From Rubellicoccus peritrichatus (lineage in GTDB: Bacteria > Verrucomicrobiota > Verrucomicrobiia > Opitutales > Cerasicoccaceae), in NCBI RefSeq assembly GCF_033100135.1, contig NZ_CP136920.1:4893001-4957000 (forward strand): a stretch of 64,000 nucleotides of DNA, in the 5' to 3' direction. Made by a program: the position numbers and the translations under genes. Each line of letters begins with the position of its first letter. The stretch's first letter is position 1. Below the pieces are notes generated by a model. It saw nothing but the letters and a program-made list of their open reading frames with translations. It was not told the origin of the DNA and made no database searches. Shown here piece by piece: positions 24,374 through 33,378 of this stretch.

Positions 24374-26119
24374 ATGATTAAGAATATTTCAGAAGAGCAA
24401 CTCGCCAAAGTCCGCCGCCGTCTTCGTTTTCTATATGGCGATCAGGCAGAACGTCTGGCAGAACGCTTCTACTACCTCATTGGTCGATATGGCGTGGGCA
24501 TTGAACGCAAACCAATGCAAAAACGCCGCTGGGATCAAAAAGATGTCATGCTTATCACCTATGCTGACATGGTCCACAAGGAAGGTGAACGTCCTTTGCA
24601 AACGCTGACGCGCTTTTGTTCGGATCAGCTTAAGGGCGCTGTCAGCACTGTTCACATTTTACCATTTTATCCCTGGTCGTCCGACGATGGTTTTTCTGTA
24701 ATTGATTACCGGGAAGTCGAACAAGAATACGGAAAATGGGAAGATGTCGAAGCACTGGGCAAAGATTTCAATCTAGCATTTGATTTGGTCCTTAACCACT
24801 GCTCAAGCAAAAGCGAATGGTTCCGTGATTTCTTAATGGGGATCGCTCCGGCGAAGCATTACTTCCTCGAAATGGATCCGAAAACGGACACTTCTAAAGT
24901 ATTCCGTCCACGAACGACACCTGTCCTGACCAAGACGCAAACCAAGGAAGGTGAAGCCTATGTCTGGACAACGTTTAGTGCAGACCAGGTGGATTTGAAT
25001 TGGCAAAATCCCGATCTACTTTTCGAGTTTCTTGATATTCTTTTTCTCTATATCAGCAAAGGCGCACGCATTCTTCGACTTGATGCCGTGGCATTCTGCT
25101 GGAAGGAACAAGATACATCCTGCATCCACCTGCCACAGACACACGAGCTGGTGAAGTTAATTCGTGACGTCTGTGAAATCGTTGCGCCGGAAGTGATCAT
25201 CCTAACCGAAACCAATGTTCCACACCCTGAGAACATAAGTTACTTCGGTAAATCCGATGAGGCCCATATGGTCTATAACTTCACGCTCCCTCCCCTAACC
25301 CTTCATGCACTACTGACCGGCTCCGGAAAATACCTGACACAATGGGCCGAGAAACTGGAATACCCGGACGATTCCTGTACTTTTCTCAACTTCACGGCAT
25401 CACATGATGGTATTGGTGTTGGCGGTGCTCGTGGTATTCTTTCCGAACAGGAAATCGATACAATGGCAAAAGCTGTTGAAGATAACGGAGGTCAGGTTTC
25501 AAGAAAAACCAACGCTGATGGCACCGAGAGTATTTATGAGATGAACATCACGTATTCGTCAGCACTGATGATCGAAGGAGATCCAGCATTAAGCAGTGAT
25601 CGCTTCCTCTGTTCACAGGGTATTGCCTTGGCCATGCGCGGTGTACCTGCAGTTTACTTTCATAGTTTAATAGGAACCCCCAACTACACCGATGGCGTAA
25701 AGGAAACCGGCCGCGCGCGAACCATCAACCGCCGCAAATATGAAGAAGGAGAGCTCTTTCGCGTTCTTTCCAATCCGAATAACACACAAGGCGGCACTTT
25801 TAGAAAATACGTACAACTGCTCAGACGCCGTGCCAACAATCCCGCCTTTAATCCCGATGGCTCACAATTCATCCATGACATCGGCGAACATTTCTTCGTC
25901 ATAGAGCGGCGTTCACTTCTTGGAAACCAACGTATCTATTGTATTTTCAATCTCACAGCCAAGGAGCAGATCCTGAAAAATCCAGCCAACAACGAGGTGC
26001 TCCAAAAGGCTAAAAAGTTTTACGACATAGTTTCAGGGAAAACCTTCTCCAGTGGCAAAAAAGGTGTAAAGATGGCACCCTATCAGTTCTTCTGGCTGGT
26101 GCCACGTGAAGAAAGTTAA
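24374..26119 (+). CDS. GH13_18 sucrose phosphorylase-family enzyme, likely glucosylglycerate phosphorylase
   Basis: A 581-residue (beta/alpha)8 enzyme of GH13 subfamily 18. Conserved regions are LVLNHCSS (region I), ILRLDAVAFCW with the catalytic Asp (region II), IILTETN with the acid/base Glu (region III) and NFTASHDGIGV (region IV). The subfamily includes sucrose, sucrose 6'-phosphate and glucosylglycerate phosphorylases. Length and the absence of sucrose genes fit the last. It would split 2-O-glucosylglycerate with phosphate into glucose 1-phosphate and glycerate, recycling the solute after osmotic downshift. It follows the GT4 gene by 33 bp, and the pair is divergent from the gpgS run. 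Confidence 0.85.
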   Translation: MIKNISEEQLAKVRRRLRFLYGDQAERLAERFYYLIGRYGVGIERKPMQKRRWDQKDVMLITYADMVHKEGERPLQTLTRFCSDQLKGAVSTVHILPFYPWSSDDGFSVIDYREVEQEYGKWEDVEALGKDFNLAFDLVLNHCSSKSEWFRDFLMGIAPAKHYFLEMDPKTDTSKVFRPRTTPVLTKTQTKEGEAYVWTTFSADQVDLNWQNPDLLFEFLDILFLYISKGARILRLDAVAFCWKEQDTSCIHLPQTHELVKLIRDVCEIVAPEVIILTETNVPHPENISYFGKSDEAHMVYNFTLPPLTLHALLTGSGKYLTQWAEKLEYPDDSCTFLNFTASHDGIGVGGARGILSEQEIDTMAKAVEDNGGQVSRKTNADGTESIYEMNITYSSALMIEGDPALSSDRFLCSQGIALAMRGVPAVYFHSLIGTPNYTDGVKETGRARTINRRKYEEGELFRVLSNPNNTQGGTFRKYVQLLRRRANNPAFNPDGSQFIHDIGEHFFVIERRSLLGNQRIYCIFNLTAKEQILKNPANNEVLQKAKKFYDIVSGKTFSSGKKGVKMAPYQFFWLVPREES

Positions 26120-26221
26120 GAGCAAACAAAGAAGTCTCATTCAGTCATTTTTCAAGAAGGCTAAATGCAGTTCTGGTTAAGGCTTGAGCCGCATGAGAGT
26201 GTATTTATATAGGTAAAGATT

Positions 26222-27097
26222 GTGGAAGAGACAGACACAGATAATTCATTCCGTGTAGCAGCACTCTATAAATTTGTGCCGCTGGAAGATTTTGAAGCAA
26301 TGAAAAAGCCCTTTCTCAAGCAGGGAAATGCACTGGGTATACTTGGGACAATACTTCTCGCGAGTGAGGGTATCAACGGCACAATTGCCGGAACCGATGA
26401 AGGAATCGAAGCGATGCTTGCTTTCCTCAGAGAGGATCCTCGCCTCAATGATCTTGAGGCTAAATTCGCTCATTGTCAGTTGCGCCCTTTCGACAAATTT
26501 AAAGTAAAACTAAAAGAAGAGATCGTCCGCATGGGCGTGCCTGGTATTGATCCGCTCAAAAATGTTGGAAAATATGTTGAACCGAAAGACTGGAATGCAC
26601 TGATTGAAGACCCGGAAGTTATCGTTATCGACACGCGTAACCACTACGAGACACTCGTAGGTAAATTCAAAAATGCAGTCGACCCAGACACAAATGATTT
26701 CCGCCACTTTCCAGAATGGGTAACCCAAAATCTTGATCCGGAAAAGCACAAGAAAGTCGCCATGTATTGCACTGGAGGAATTCGCTGTGAAAAATCTACA
26801 AGCCTCTTAGTGCAGCAAGGCTTTGAAGAAGTTTATCACCTCAAAGGAGGTATTCTAAAGTATCTGGAAGAAGTTGATCCTGAAGACAGTATTTGGGAAG
26901 GCGATTGCTTTGTCTTTGATGAGCGGATTGCAGTTAATGAAAAGCTTGAACCTGGTGATTACTTGTTATGCGAACATTGTCAGGGTGCAGTATCATTGGA
27001 GGACCGTAAGTCTCCATTATATAAAGAAGGAGAATGCTGTCCTCACTGCTACACCAGACCCCGCAAAGGCGAAAAGAAATATCTGACTGTGCATTGA
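26222..27097 (+). CDS. trhO: tRNA uridine(34) hydroxylase TrhO (rhodanese/UPF0176)
   Basis: A 291-residue protein with an N-terminal ferredoxin-like domain ([16 protein letters not shown], then [16 protein letters not shown]), a central rhodanese domain with the active-site loop [10 protein letters not shown] (about 181-190), and a C-terminal zinc-type segment with CEHCQG and CCPHC. This is the family architecture of the oxygen-dependent enzyme that makes 5-hydroxyuridine at tRNA position 34. The start is a GTG at 26222, since the conserved N-terminal strand precedes any ATG. A hairpin terminator follows the gene. Confidence 0.92.
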   Translation: MEETDTDNSFRVAALYKFVPLEDFEAMKKPFLKQGNALGILGTILLASEGINGTIAGTDEGIEAMLAFLREDPRLNDLEAKFAHCQLRPFDKFKVKLKEEIVRMGVPGIDPLKNVGKYVEPKDWNALIEDPEVIVIDTRNHYETLVGKFKNAVDPDTNDFRHFPEWVTQNLDPEKHKKVAMYCTGGIRCEKSTSLLVQQGFEEVYHLKGGILKYLEEVDPEDSIWEGDCFVFDERIAVNEKLEPGDYLLCEHCQGAVSLEDRKSPLYKEGECCPHCYTRPRKGEKKYLTVH

Positions 27098-27109
27098 TTT
27101 AAACGCCAC

Positions 27110-27140
27110 ATCCAATGTATGAACAAACATTGGATTCTTT
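27110..27140 (+). terminator. Rho-independent terminator after trhO
   Basis: ATCCAATGT (27110-27118) and ACATTGGAT (27127-27135) form a perfect 9-bp stem with an 8-base loop, followed by the T-rich run TCTTTT. It begins 13 bp after the trhO stop codon. Confidence 0.8.
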
Positions 27141-27350
27141 TGGTCAAAGGATCGTAAAGAATACAAATATTTATCAATAAATTTCTTAAAAAAGAGATTA
27201 ACTCTATATAAATTATGATGTTGCATAGAGCTGAAAGACCATCACTATGCAGCCTGTTTTTCTGACCTGATTTCAGAGAGCCAGCATAACTTTAGCACTG
27301 TTGAGTGATGCTGTTTTTTACCAATGGTGCATACTCAAAAGACAAGACTA

Positions 27351-27737
27351 ATGGATATATACGTAGGTAATTTACCTTACGAAACTGAAGAAGACTCCCT
27401 TCGCCAGGTATTTGGTGAGCATGGGAGTGTTGCTAATGTTAAAATCATCGTGGATCATGAAACAGGCCGTTCAAAGGGCTTTGCTTTCATTACCATGAGC
27501 GATTCAAGTGAAGGAAATACTGCCATCGAAGCACTGAATGGTGCAGATTTCGGCGGACGTCCCCTGAAGGTTAATGAAGCTCGTCCTCGTGAAGATCGCC
27601 CTCGTGGCAATTTTGGCGGCGGAGGCGGCGGCGGTTACAATCGCGGCGGCGGAGGCGGATTTAACCGTGGCGGTGGCCGCGGCGGTGACCGACGTGGAAA
27701 CGACCGACGCGGTGGCGGCGGTGGTGGCTATCGTTGA
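27351..27737 (+). CDS. Glycine-rich RNA-binding protein (RRM domain)
   Basis: A 128-residue protein. Residues 1-78 are one RNA recognition motif with RNP2 IYVGNLPY and RNP1 KGFAFITM. The C-terminal 40 residues are almost only Gly, Arg, Asn and Tyr. Such small RRM proteins act as RNA chaperones, often in cold response, in Cyanobacteria and the PVC group. I start at the ATG at 27351; an upstream in-frame ATG at 27324 would add nine residues not found in such proteins. The long AT-rich leader (27141-27350) may have a regulatory role, as in other cold-type RNA-binding genes; this is speculation. Confidence 0.92.
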   Translation: MDIYVGNLPYETEEDSLRQVFGEHGSVANVKIIVDHETGRSKGFAFITMSDSSEGNTAIEALNGADFGGRPLKVNEARPREDRPRGNFGGGGGGGYNRGGGGGFNRGGGRGGDRRGNDRRGGGGGGYR

Positions 27738-27777
27738 TTGCTATATCATTCCTCTGGCGAGTTTCTACCCCATAGAG

Positions 27778-27831
27778 GCCTGCCCACTTTTAACAAGCTC
27801 TGTTGTCTTTGTAGGCAGCGGGCTTTTTTTT
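27778..27831 (+). terminator. Probable terminator after the RRM gene
   Basis: GCCTGCC (27778-27784) can pair with GGCA and GGC in GGCAGCGGGC (27814-27823), leaving a small bulge, and is followed by a run of eight T (27824-27831). The loop is long (about 29 bases), so strength is uncertain. Confidence 0.55.
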
Positions 27832-27917
27832 GCTCATCAGTCAAGGTCACACCAAAATCACTCACATGCCCTTCATTCGGGATTGCCAGCGCGCCTGGTT
27901 CTTTTCAAATAGCACTT

Positions 27918-28391
27918 ATGGATTTAACAGATGAACAGAAAACTACGGTAGCTGGATGGCTGGCCGAAGGTATGGGCTTAGCCGAAGTTCAACAAAAACT
28001 GGAAGAGACTTTCGACATAAAGCTGACGTTCATGGATGTCCGTTTCCTCGTGGATGATCTCGATTTGACGATTCAGGATAAGCCGGAACCAGAGCCCGAA
28101 GCATCAGACGATAAAGCACCGGAAGCAGCAGAACCTGGTGAGCCTTCACTTGTGGATGAAGGTGGTGCTCCCGGCAGTATCAGTGTTGAAGTTGACAAGG
28201 TTCAACGCCCAGGTGCCATGGTTAGTGGGACTGCGACCTTCTCGGATGGCAACAGCATGGGCTGGCAGGTTGACCAGATGGGCCGTCTTGGATTGATCCC
28301 AGGAGTCGATAAGGATTATCGCCCATCGGAAGAAGATCTGGCGGAATTCCAAATGGTTCTTCAGTCTGAGCTACAGAAACAAGGGTTCTAG
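27918..28391 (+). CDS. Conserved hypothetical protein
   Basis: A 157-residue soluble acidic protein. Residues 1-50 look like a small helical, helix-turn-helix-like domain (WLAEGMGLAEVQQKL). A low-complexity Pro/Glu/Ala linker covers about 55-85, and the C-terminal part (VSGTATFSDGNSMGWQVDQMGRLGL) has a compact beta pattern. I do not recognise a named family and no function is proposed. The ATG at 27918 is preferred over longer readings that run through the terminator. It is convergent with the Fpg-like gene, 9 bp apart. Confidence 0.7.
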   Translation: MDLTDEQKTTVAGWLAEGMGLAEVQQKLEETFDIKLTFMDVRFLVDDLDLTIQDKPEPEPEASDDKAPEAAEPGEPSLVDEGGAPGSISVEVDKVQRPGAMVSGTATFSDGNSMGWQVDQMGRLGLIPGVDKDYRPSEEDLAEFQMVLQSELQKQGF

Positions 28392-28400
28392 GGAAACTCT

Positions 28401-29198
28401 CTATAGCCTTTGCCTCGCCGGGCTCCAACAGGTCGTTCGACCACCAATTTGATCACGCATCAAGGGCACATTAGTTTTGGGGCAAACCCCACCGTCTTTC
28501 CAGCGATGGTTAAAAAGCCAGGTATCAGGTGGATCAGACCAGTCTGTTCCGATGACTTCCATAGCATCACTGCACACAGCTTTTATCTCGTTAAAGAGCT
28601 GAGTGACCTTTTGAGATGATATGGAACCAGCAGGTGTCGCTGGATGAATTCCGGCCCGCCACAGCATCTCATCCGCCATCCAGTTCCCTATACCAGGAAA
28701 GCGCTCTTGCATCAACAACACTGCCTTGATTGATGATTTGGAACGCCGCTTAAGAAAGTTATTGAGGGAATCCTGGCTAAAGTCATCCGATAGCACATCC
28801 GGAGGTAATGCTCGCCACCAATCAGGAAAACCTTTCTCGGCATCAAAGCGAATGCGTCCGAAAAGACGTGGATCTTTAAAGACTATAGCCACCTTTTTTG
28901 TTTCAAGAACCAGATGCTCATGTTTATCAGGAGCGTAAGGTAACTGCTCAGTGTAAAGCTCACCTGTCATTCCCAGATGCACCCCAAGCCATCGTCCACC
29001 AGAGAACTCAAAAAGCATCTGTTTGCCATGTGCATATGATTTACGGAAGATAGCGCCCGTTAGCTCCTTCTCGATTGCATTGGTATCACTACCGCGAAAG
29101 ACACGCTTGTCTGCATGCAGACAAACACGAATGATTTTTTTTCCCAATGCAGGGTCCCATTGCTTACGATAATACTCAACTTCGGCTAGCTCAGGCAT
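28401..29198 (-). CDS. Fpg/Nei-family DNA glycosylase with degenerate zinc finger
   Basis: A 265-residue Fpg/MutM-type glycosylase that would excise oxidised bases such as 8-oxoguanine. The start at 29198 is fixed by the catalytic proline, which must follow Met (MPELAEVE). GVHLGMTGEL and the helix-two-turn-helix segment PGIGNWMADEMLWRAGIHP are present. The C-terminal finger is odd. In CPKT and CWSP only the first Cys of each expected C-x2-C pair remains, so zinc cannot bind in the usual way, although the DNA-contacting GGRTT turn is kept. It resembles the zincless fingers of NEIL1 and plant FPG. Exact substrate preference is not clear. Confidence 0.88.
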   Translation of the reverse strand: MPELAEVEYYRKQWDPALGKKIIRVCLHADKRVFRGSDTNAIEKELTGAIFRKSYAHGKQMLFEFSGGRWLGVHLGMTGELYTEQLPYAPDKHEHLVLETKKVAIVFKDPRLFGRIRFDAEKGFPDWWRALPPDVLSDDFSQDSLNNFLKRRSKSSIKAVLLMQERFPGIGNWMADEMLWRAGIHPATPAGSISSQKVTQLFNEIKAVCSDAMEVIGTDWSDPPDTWLFNHRWKDGGVCPKTNVPLMRDQIGGRTTCWSPARQRL

Positions 29199-29353
29199 AG
29201 TCATTTTCATATGAAGCTTTCTCAACAAAGCAAACTCATGTAGCGCTTTGTCTGAACCTTGGTCATTCGGACTTCACGCCAAGTCTCTTTCGATAGAGAA
29301 AACATTGACCCACCCCATAGGGAGTTTAGTCTATATGCACTACTATTACTGCG

Positions 29354-31339
29354 ATGGATCAATCGTACATACTCACTCAGGCCAAGCTTACTCTCTCAAC
29401 TCATATCGAAGAAAGTGAGCCGGAAAATGACATCCTAATCCTGAAACAGGTACCGGAGAAAAATTACCTCGTTGTCGAAAAGGACCAGTGGGAGTTGCTC
29501 TGTCGATTCAGAGCACCTCGAACGCTACAAGCCCTGGTTCCAGAACTGATTACTGAGCGCAAGGCACCCCCACTACGCAGCATGTATGAGCTGGTGCTCA
29601 AAGCAGTAGTTTCAGGTATGCTGCTTGTTGATGGTGAAACACAGACGAACCAAAGCAAAGTAAAGGCAGTCGAGTGGCGCCATAAACTACGCTTTGGCAT
29701 GGCCAACTGGGTTGGTGTTGCAGCGATCCTTTTTGGGTTTATTGCCCTGCTTCTCGAACCACTGCAAGTGCCAGGAAATCTTTATGAAATTCTTATAGGA
29801 TGGCTTTTAATCTGCGGCTGCCTCTCTACCGGTTACTTCCTGTCCGCATGCCTACTCGTCGGCTTTGACCGCGAAGTCTACGACACACACTTCAAATGGA
29901 AACACCCCTTCCCTCACTTCTCCTGCAATGTAGAAGATGCCCGCATGGCAGGTCGAACCTGTGAGATGACTGTCGCCCTCATGCAAATGGCTCCGATATT
30001 CTTCATCATCGGTATTGCAGCACTATGGTATCAACAGCTTCAATACATTGTCCTAATTGGCATCTTTTACGTAACATTGCCAACTGGACATAGTCCTGCC
30101 TGCTTGTTGCTGCGTAGCGTTTATCGACAGTTTCCGCTTTCGACGACCCGGGATTTCCTCTTCGTCCAAAACCGCCTCTTCTGGACGCTTATCAACTCGA
30201 AAATAAAGTTCACCGACAAACGTTATCTCCTCATCTTCAGTCTGTTCACTCTGATATGGCTTAGCACAGTTCTCTTTACCAATCTCAATACCTTCGAGCT
30301 TAACCTCGGCGAGCTCTCAACACAGTTCGTGCATAGCGGAGCTGCTCGCATCACCGCCATCATTGTTCTTTTAATAATGGGAGTCCTAACACTAGGCAGC
30401 CTCGGATTGCTCTCATGGATAATGGCAAAGAATATCCTCAGTCTCATTGATGATTTCTCAGCCCGCAAAAAAACTAAGAGCAAGTTATACCACAAACTCG
30501 AGCTCACAACGGAAGAGATTTCCACCTTCTTCAAAAAAACACTTCTCCTTCGCCAGCTTGATGACACCGTGATGGCACAGGTCGCCAAACGAGTCCGGGG
30601 ATTAATTGTCGAACCGAGGAAATATGTTGTTCGCCAAGGAGAACCTGGCGATGAATTGTTTATCCTCTACGAAGGCTCTGTTGAAGTGCTAATGAATCTA
30701 AAATCAGGACGACCGCTGCATATTACAGAATTACAACCAGGGGATGTTTTTGGAGAAATTGCACTACTACACGATGTTCCACGCACCCGTTCTATTCGTG
30801 CTGTTCGCAAAAGCCTTCTACTTCGTCTTTCTCGAGATGATTTCCGGCAACTTATCGTCAGCAGCATCGGAGCAAAAGTAATCGAAAGCATTATAGAGAA
30901 ACAGTCATTTCTACATCGCATCAAACTCTGCAATCATTGGCATCCACAAGCCTTAACGAGATTTGCCCAGCTTGCACATCTTGCTGAATTCAGGGCAGGT
31001 GAAGTGGTCATTAAAAAGGGAATGCGCAACCAGTTTTTTTATCTGATATATGATGGACTGCTGGAAGTTATGATCGATGGGAAACGGGTTGCTAAACTCG
31101 CAACCGGAGAATTCTTTGGAGAAATCAGCCTGCTGCAGAACAGCACCGCAACTGCCGATATCGTCGCCATCACGGAAAGTCGATGCCTCGTCGTTCAGCG
31201 ACGCGACTTTTTGCAATTTATCAGCACTGACTTTCTGGTCGGCTTACAGTTCGAAGACATCAGTTCAAAGCGGCTCAAGCATCCAATCTTTCCCCTGACC
31301 GGAGTTGCCTATGACGACTTCTCTGAGCGGCATGGCTAG
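29354..31339 (+). CDS. Membrane protein with PqqD-like N-terminus, degenerate M50-like core and two cyclic-nucleotide-binding domains
   Basis: A 661-residue protein. Residues 25-95 look like a PqqD-type winged helix. Several membrane segments lie at about 118-135, 145-170, 205-245, 290-310 and 332-360. The membrane core resembles site-2-protease-like proteins, but where HExxH should stand it has STGYF (158-162), so protease activity is unlikely. Two cNMP-binding domains follow. The first (about 398-500) keeps the phosphate cassette FGEIALL plus R477. The second (about 525-630) has FGEISLL but lacks the arginine. It is convergent with pilT. A cyclic-nucleotide- or ligand-gated membrane role is inferred. 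Confidence 0.75.
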   Translation: MDQSYILTQAKLTLSTHIEESEPENDILILKQVPEKNYLVVEKDQWELLCRFRAPRTLQALVPELITERKAPPLRSMYELVLKAVVSGMLLVDGETQTNQSKVKAVEWRHKLRFGMANWVGVAAILFGFIALLLEPLQVPGNLYEILIGWLLICGCLSTGYFLSACLLVGFDREVYDTHFKWKHPFPHFSCNVEDARMAGRTCEMTVALMQMAPIFFIIGIAALWYQQLQYIVLIGIFYVTLPTGHSPACLLLRSVYRQFPLSTTRDFLFVQNRLFWTLINSKIKFTDKRYLLIFSLFTLIWLSTVLFTNLNTFELNLGELSTQFVHSGAARITAIIVLLIMGVLTLGSLGLLSWIMAKNILSLIDDFSARKKTKSKLYHKLELTTEEISTFFKKTLLLRQLDDTVMAQVAKRVRGLIVEPRKYVVRQGEPGDELFILYEGSVEVLMNLKSGRPLHITELQPGDVFGEIALLHDVPRTRSIRAVRKSLLLRLSRDDFRQLIVSSIGAKVIESIIEKQSFLHRIKLCNHWHPQALTRFAQLAHLAEFRAGEVVIKKGMRNQFFYLIYDGLLEVMIDGKRVAKLATGEFFGEISLLQNSTATADIVAITESRCLVVQRRDFLQFISTDFLVGLQFEDISSKRLKHPIFPLTGVAYDDFSERHG

Positions 31340-31349
31340 AAGTCTTTAA

Positions 31350-32522
31350 CTAACGACGTTTCTTTTTCTTGCCCATATCCGGGGGAGGAAGACGACCCAC
31401 AATCTCATCACGGTTGGCATAGAGGATAGCATCTTCACGTGAAATGTAGCCTTGCTCGTAGAGGTCGAGCAGACACTGCTCCATCGTTATCATTCCCTCG
31501 CCTGACTTTGTTTCCATAATGGAATAGAGCTGGTGCCATTTGCCTGTCCGTAATAGATTGGAAATACCAGTGCTGTTACGCATCACCTCCATCGCAACAA
31601 GTCGCCCGTCTCCATGTATACGGGGAACAAGCTTCTGACTAATAACATAGTCCATACTGAAAGAAAGCTGTGTCGTGATTTCTTTCTCACGTTCAGGTGG
31701 ATACATATCAATAATACGTGTGATTGCTCCAACACAGTCACGAGTATGCAATGTGGAAAAGACAAGGTGCCCTGTCTCTGCAGCAGTAAGCGCGAGAGAA
31801 GCAGTTTCGATGTCACGCATTTCTCCGACATAGACCACATCAGGATTTTCACGCAAAGCACTAAAGAGTCCCCTTGAAAAACTATCTACATGTTCCCCGA
31901 CCTCTCTTTGTGAGATCAAGGAAGCCTCACTATCGAACATATATTCGATCGGATCTTCCAAGGTGATAATTCGGACGGGACGCTGGCGATTAATGGCGTT
32001 AATCAAACTGGCGATGGTCGTTGACTTACCACTGCCAGTGATTCCTGTGACCAGAACCAATCCACGCTTTAAATGGACCAGCTCTTCAGCAAGCCCTTCA
32101 GTAGGAAATCCCACTTCTGAAACATCAGGGACATGCTTGGGAAGCAGACGAATGGTGGCCGCGATACCATCACGATCACGAAAAGCATTGATACGGAAAC
32201 TGTATTGATCCTCCACTAACTCATAACCTGCATCCACATCGACCAACACATCTTCTTTCATCTTTTTGACGTGTTTTTCGCTCAGCAAAGGATAGATAAG
32301 CCGCTCGGCGATCTCCTGCGTTACAATCGCACCGTTGGGAATAGCTTGTAAATCATCATCCAGACGAAAACGCACCGTTTGGCCGACCTTGATATGGAAA
32401 TCCGAGATACGCGGCATGCCATTTGCCACATACTCAGGATCAAGCGCACTTCTCAATAAATCGTTGATGCTGTATATGTGATCGTCGGCTTGGTAAACTT
32501 TGTCGTCAGGATTGTAGTTCAT
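31350..32522 (-). CDS. pilT: PilT-family type IV pilus retraction ATPase
   Basis: A 390-residue GspE/PilT-family hexameric ATPase. Walker A is GITGSGKST (about 164-172), the Asp box and Walker B lie in IITLEDPIEYMF and VVYVGEMRDIETA, and the His box is VFSTLHTRD. The N-terminal PAS-like domain and length fit PilT/PilU, which drive pilus retraction. No other pilus gene lies nearby, which is usual for pilT in scattered arrangements. The C-terminus ends in a basic run of lysine and arginine residues. Confidence 0.92.
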   Translation of the reverse strand: MNYNPDDKVYQADDHIYSINDLLRSALDPEYVANGMPRISDFHIKVGQTVRFRLDDDLQAIPNGAIVTQEIAERLIYPLLSEKHVKKMKEDVLVDVDAGYELVEDQYSFRINAFRDRDGIAATIRLLPKHVPDVSEVGFPTEGLAEELVHLKRGLVLVTGITGSGKSTTIASLINAINRQRPVRIITLEDPIEYMFDSEASLISQREVGEHVDSFSRGLFSALRENPDVVYVGEMRDIETASLALTAAETGHLVFSTLHTRDCVGAITRIIDMYPPEREKEITTQLSFSMDYVISQKLVPRIHGDGRLVAMEVMRNSTGISNLLRTGKWHQLYSIMETKSGEGMITMEQCLLDLYEQGYISREDAILYANRDEIVGRLPPPDMGKKKKRR

Positions 32523-32603
32523 ATAATGGAGGTATGTCTCTGGTAAGGGTTATCACGACACCGGCTTGTGTCGAGGATTCTGTTTCGATTGTATATTCCT
32601 TTA

Positions 32604-33221
32604 TCACGTCCCGTAGAGACGATCACCGAAATCTCCCAAACCAGGGCAAATATAGGCTTTTTCGTTGAGACAGCGATCTAGAGCGGCAGCAATAATCTCA
32701 ATCTCGGGGAAAGCTGCTTCAATCCGAGCGAGACCTTCCGGCGCAGCCACGATATTGACCAATTTAACAGTAGCTGCCCCTGCATCGTAAAGGCGCTGCA
32801 CAACCGCCTCTGCCGATCCTCCCGTAGCCAGCATAGGGTCAATCGCGATTGCTGTCCGCCCGTCCATTGGGGGGAGCTTACAGTAATAGCTCTTGGCTTT
32901 GGCCGTTGTTTCATCGCGCTCCATCCCAACATAACCAACCGAAACCTCGGGTAGAAGATCGACAAAAACCTGTAGCATCCCTAGCCCCGCTCTTAAAATG
33001 GGCACGACGACTGGAGATTCCTCAATCGCAAACCCGCCCGTCTCTTCAAGTGGAGTGACTACGGTGGTGGTCTTCTCCTTCAGGCTGCGAGTCGCCTCCA
33101 TCGCCAGGAAGAGAGTCAGCTTTTCACACGCAGCTCTAAAAGTTGCATGCGGCGTCTGCTCGTCACGGAGAATAGTCAGGTAATGCCTCGCTGCTGGGTG
33201 TTCGACAATATGCAATGCCAT
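32604..33221 (-). CDS. upp: Uracil phosphoribosyltransferase
   Basis: A 205-residue pyrimidine-salvage enzyme that makes UMP from uracil and PRPP. Key segments are VVVPILRAGLGM, the PRPP-binding loop IAIDPMLATGGSA and the uracil-binding C-terminus GLGDFGDRLYGT. Length matches the family. It is probably transcribed alone. The upstream side carries a periodic repeat tract at 33267-33354. Confidence 0.95.
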   Translation of the reverse strand: MALHIVEHPAARHYLTILRDEQTPHATFRAACEKLTLFLAMEATRSLKEKTTTVVTPLEETGGFAIEESPVVVPILRAGLGMLQVFVDLLPEVSVGYVGMERDETTAKAKSYYCKLPPMDGRTAIAIDPMLATGGSAEAVVQRLYDAGAATVKLVNIVAAPEGLARIEAAFPEIEIIAAALDRCLNEKAYICPGLGDFGDRLYGT

Positions 33222-33266
33222 GGAATGGATATAGGTTTGGTTTGTTGTAGGGAGCGCGGTTTCTAT

Positions 33267-33354
33267 CCGCAGATTTCACAGATTTACGCAGATTAGTACT
33301 GAATTCTAGACGACCTTTCAAAATTCCTTGAAAAGAAAAATCTGCGCCAATCTG
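33267..33354. repeat. Periodic CGCAGATT-type intergenic repeat with inverted partner
   Basis: 33267-33295 holds three copies of a (C)GCAGATT/ACAGATT unit at 9-10 bp spacing. A reverse-complement relative (AATCTGCGCCAATCTG) lies at 33339-33354, so the region could fold as an imperfect hairpin. It lies in the 157 bp between upp and the upstream zinc-motif gene. Confidence 0.7.
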
Positions 33355-33378
33355 AGGATAATAAATAAGGAATTCGAA

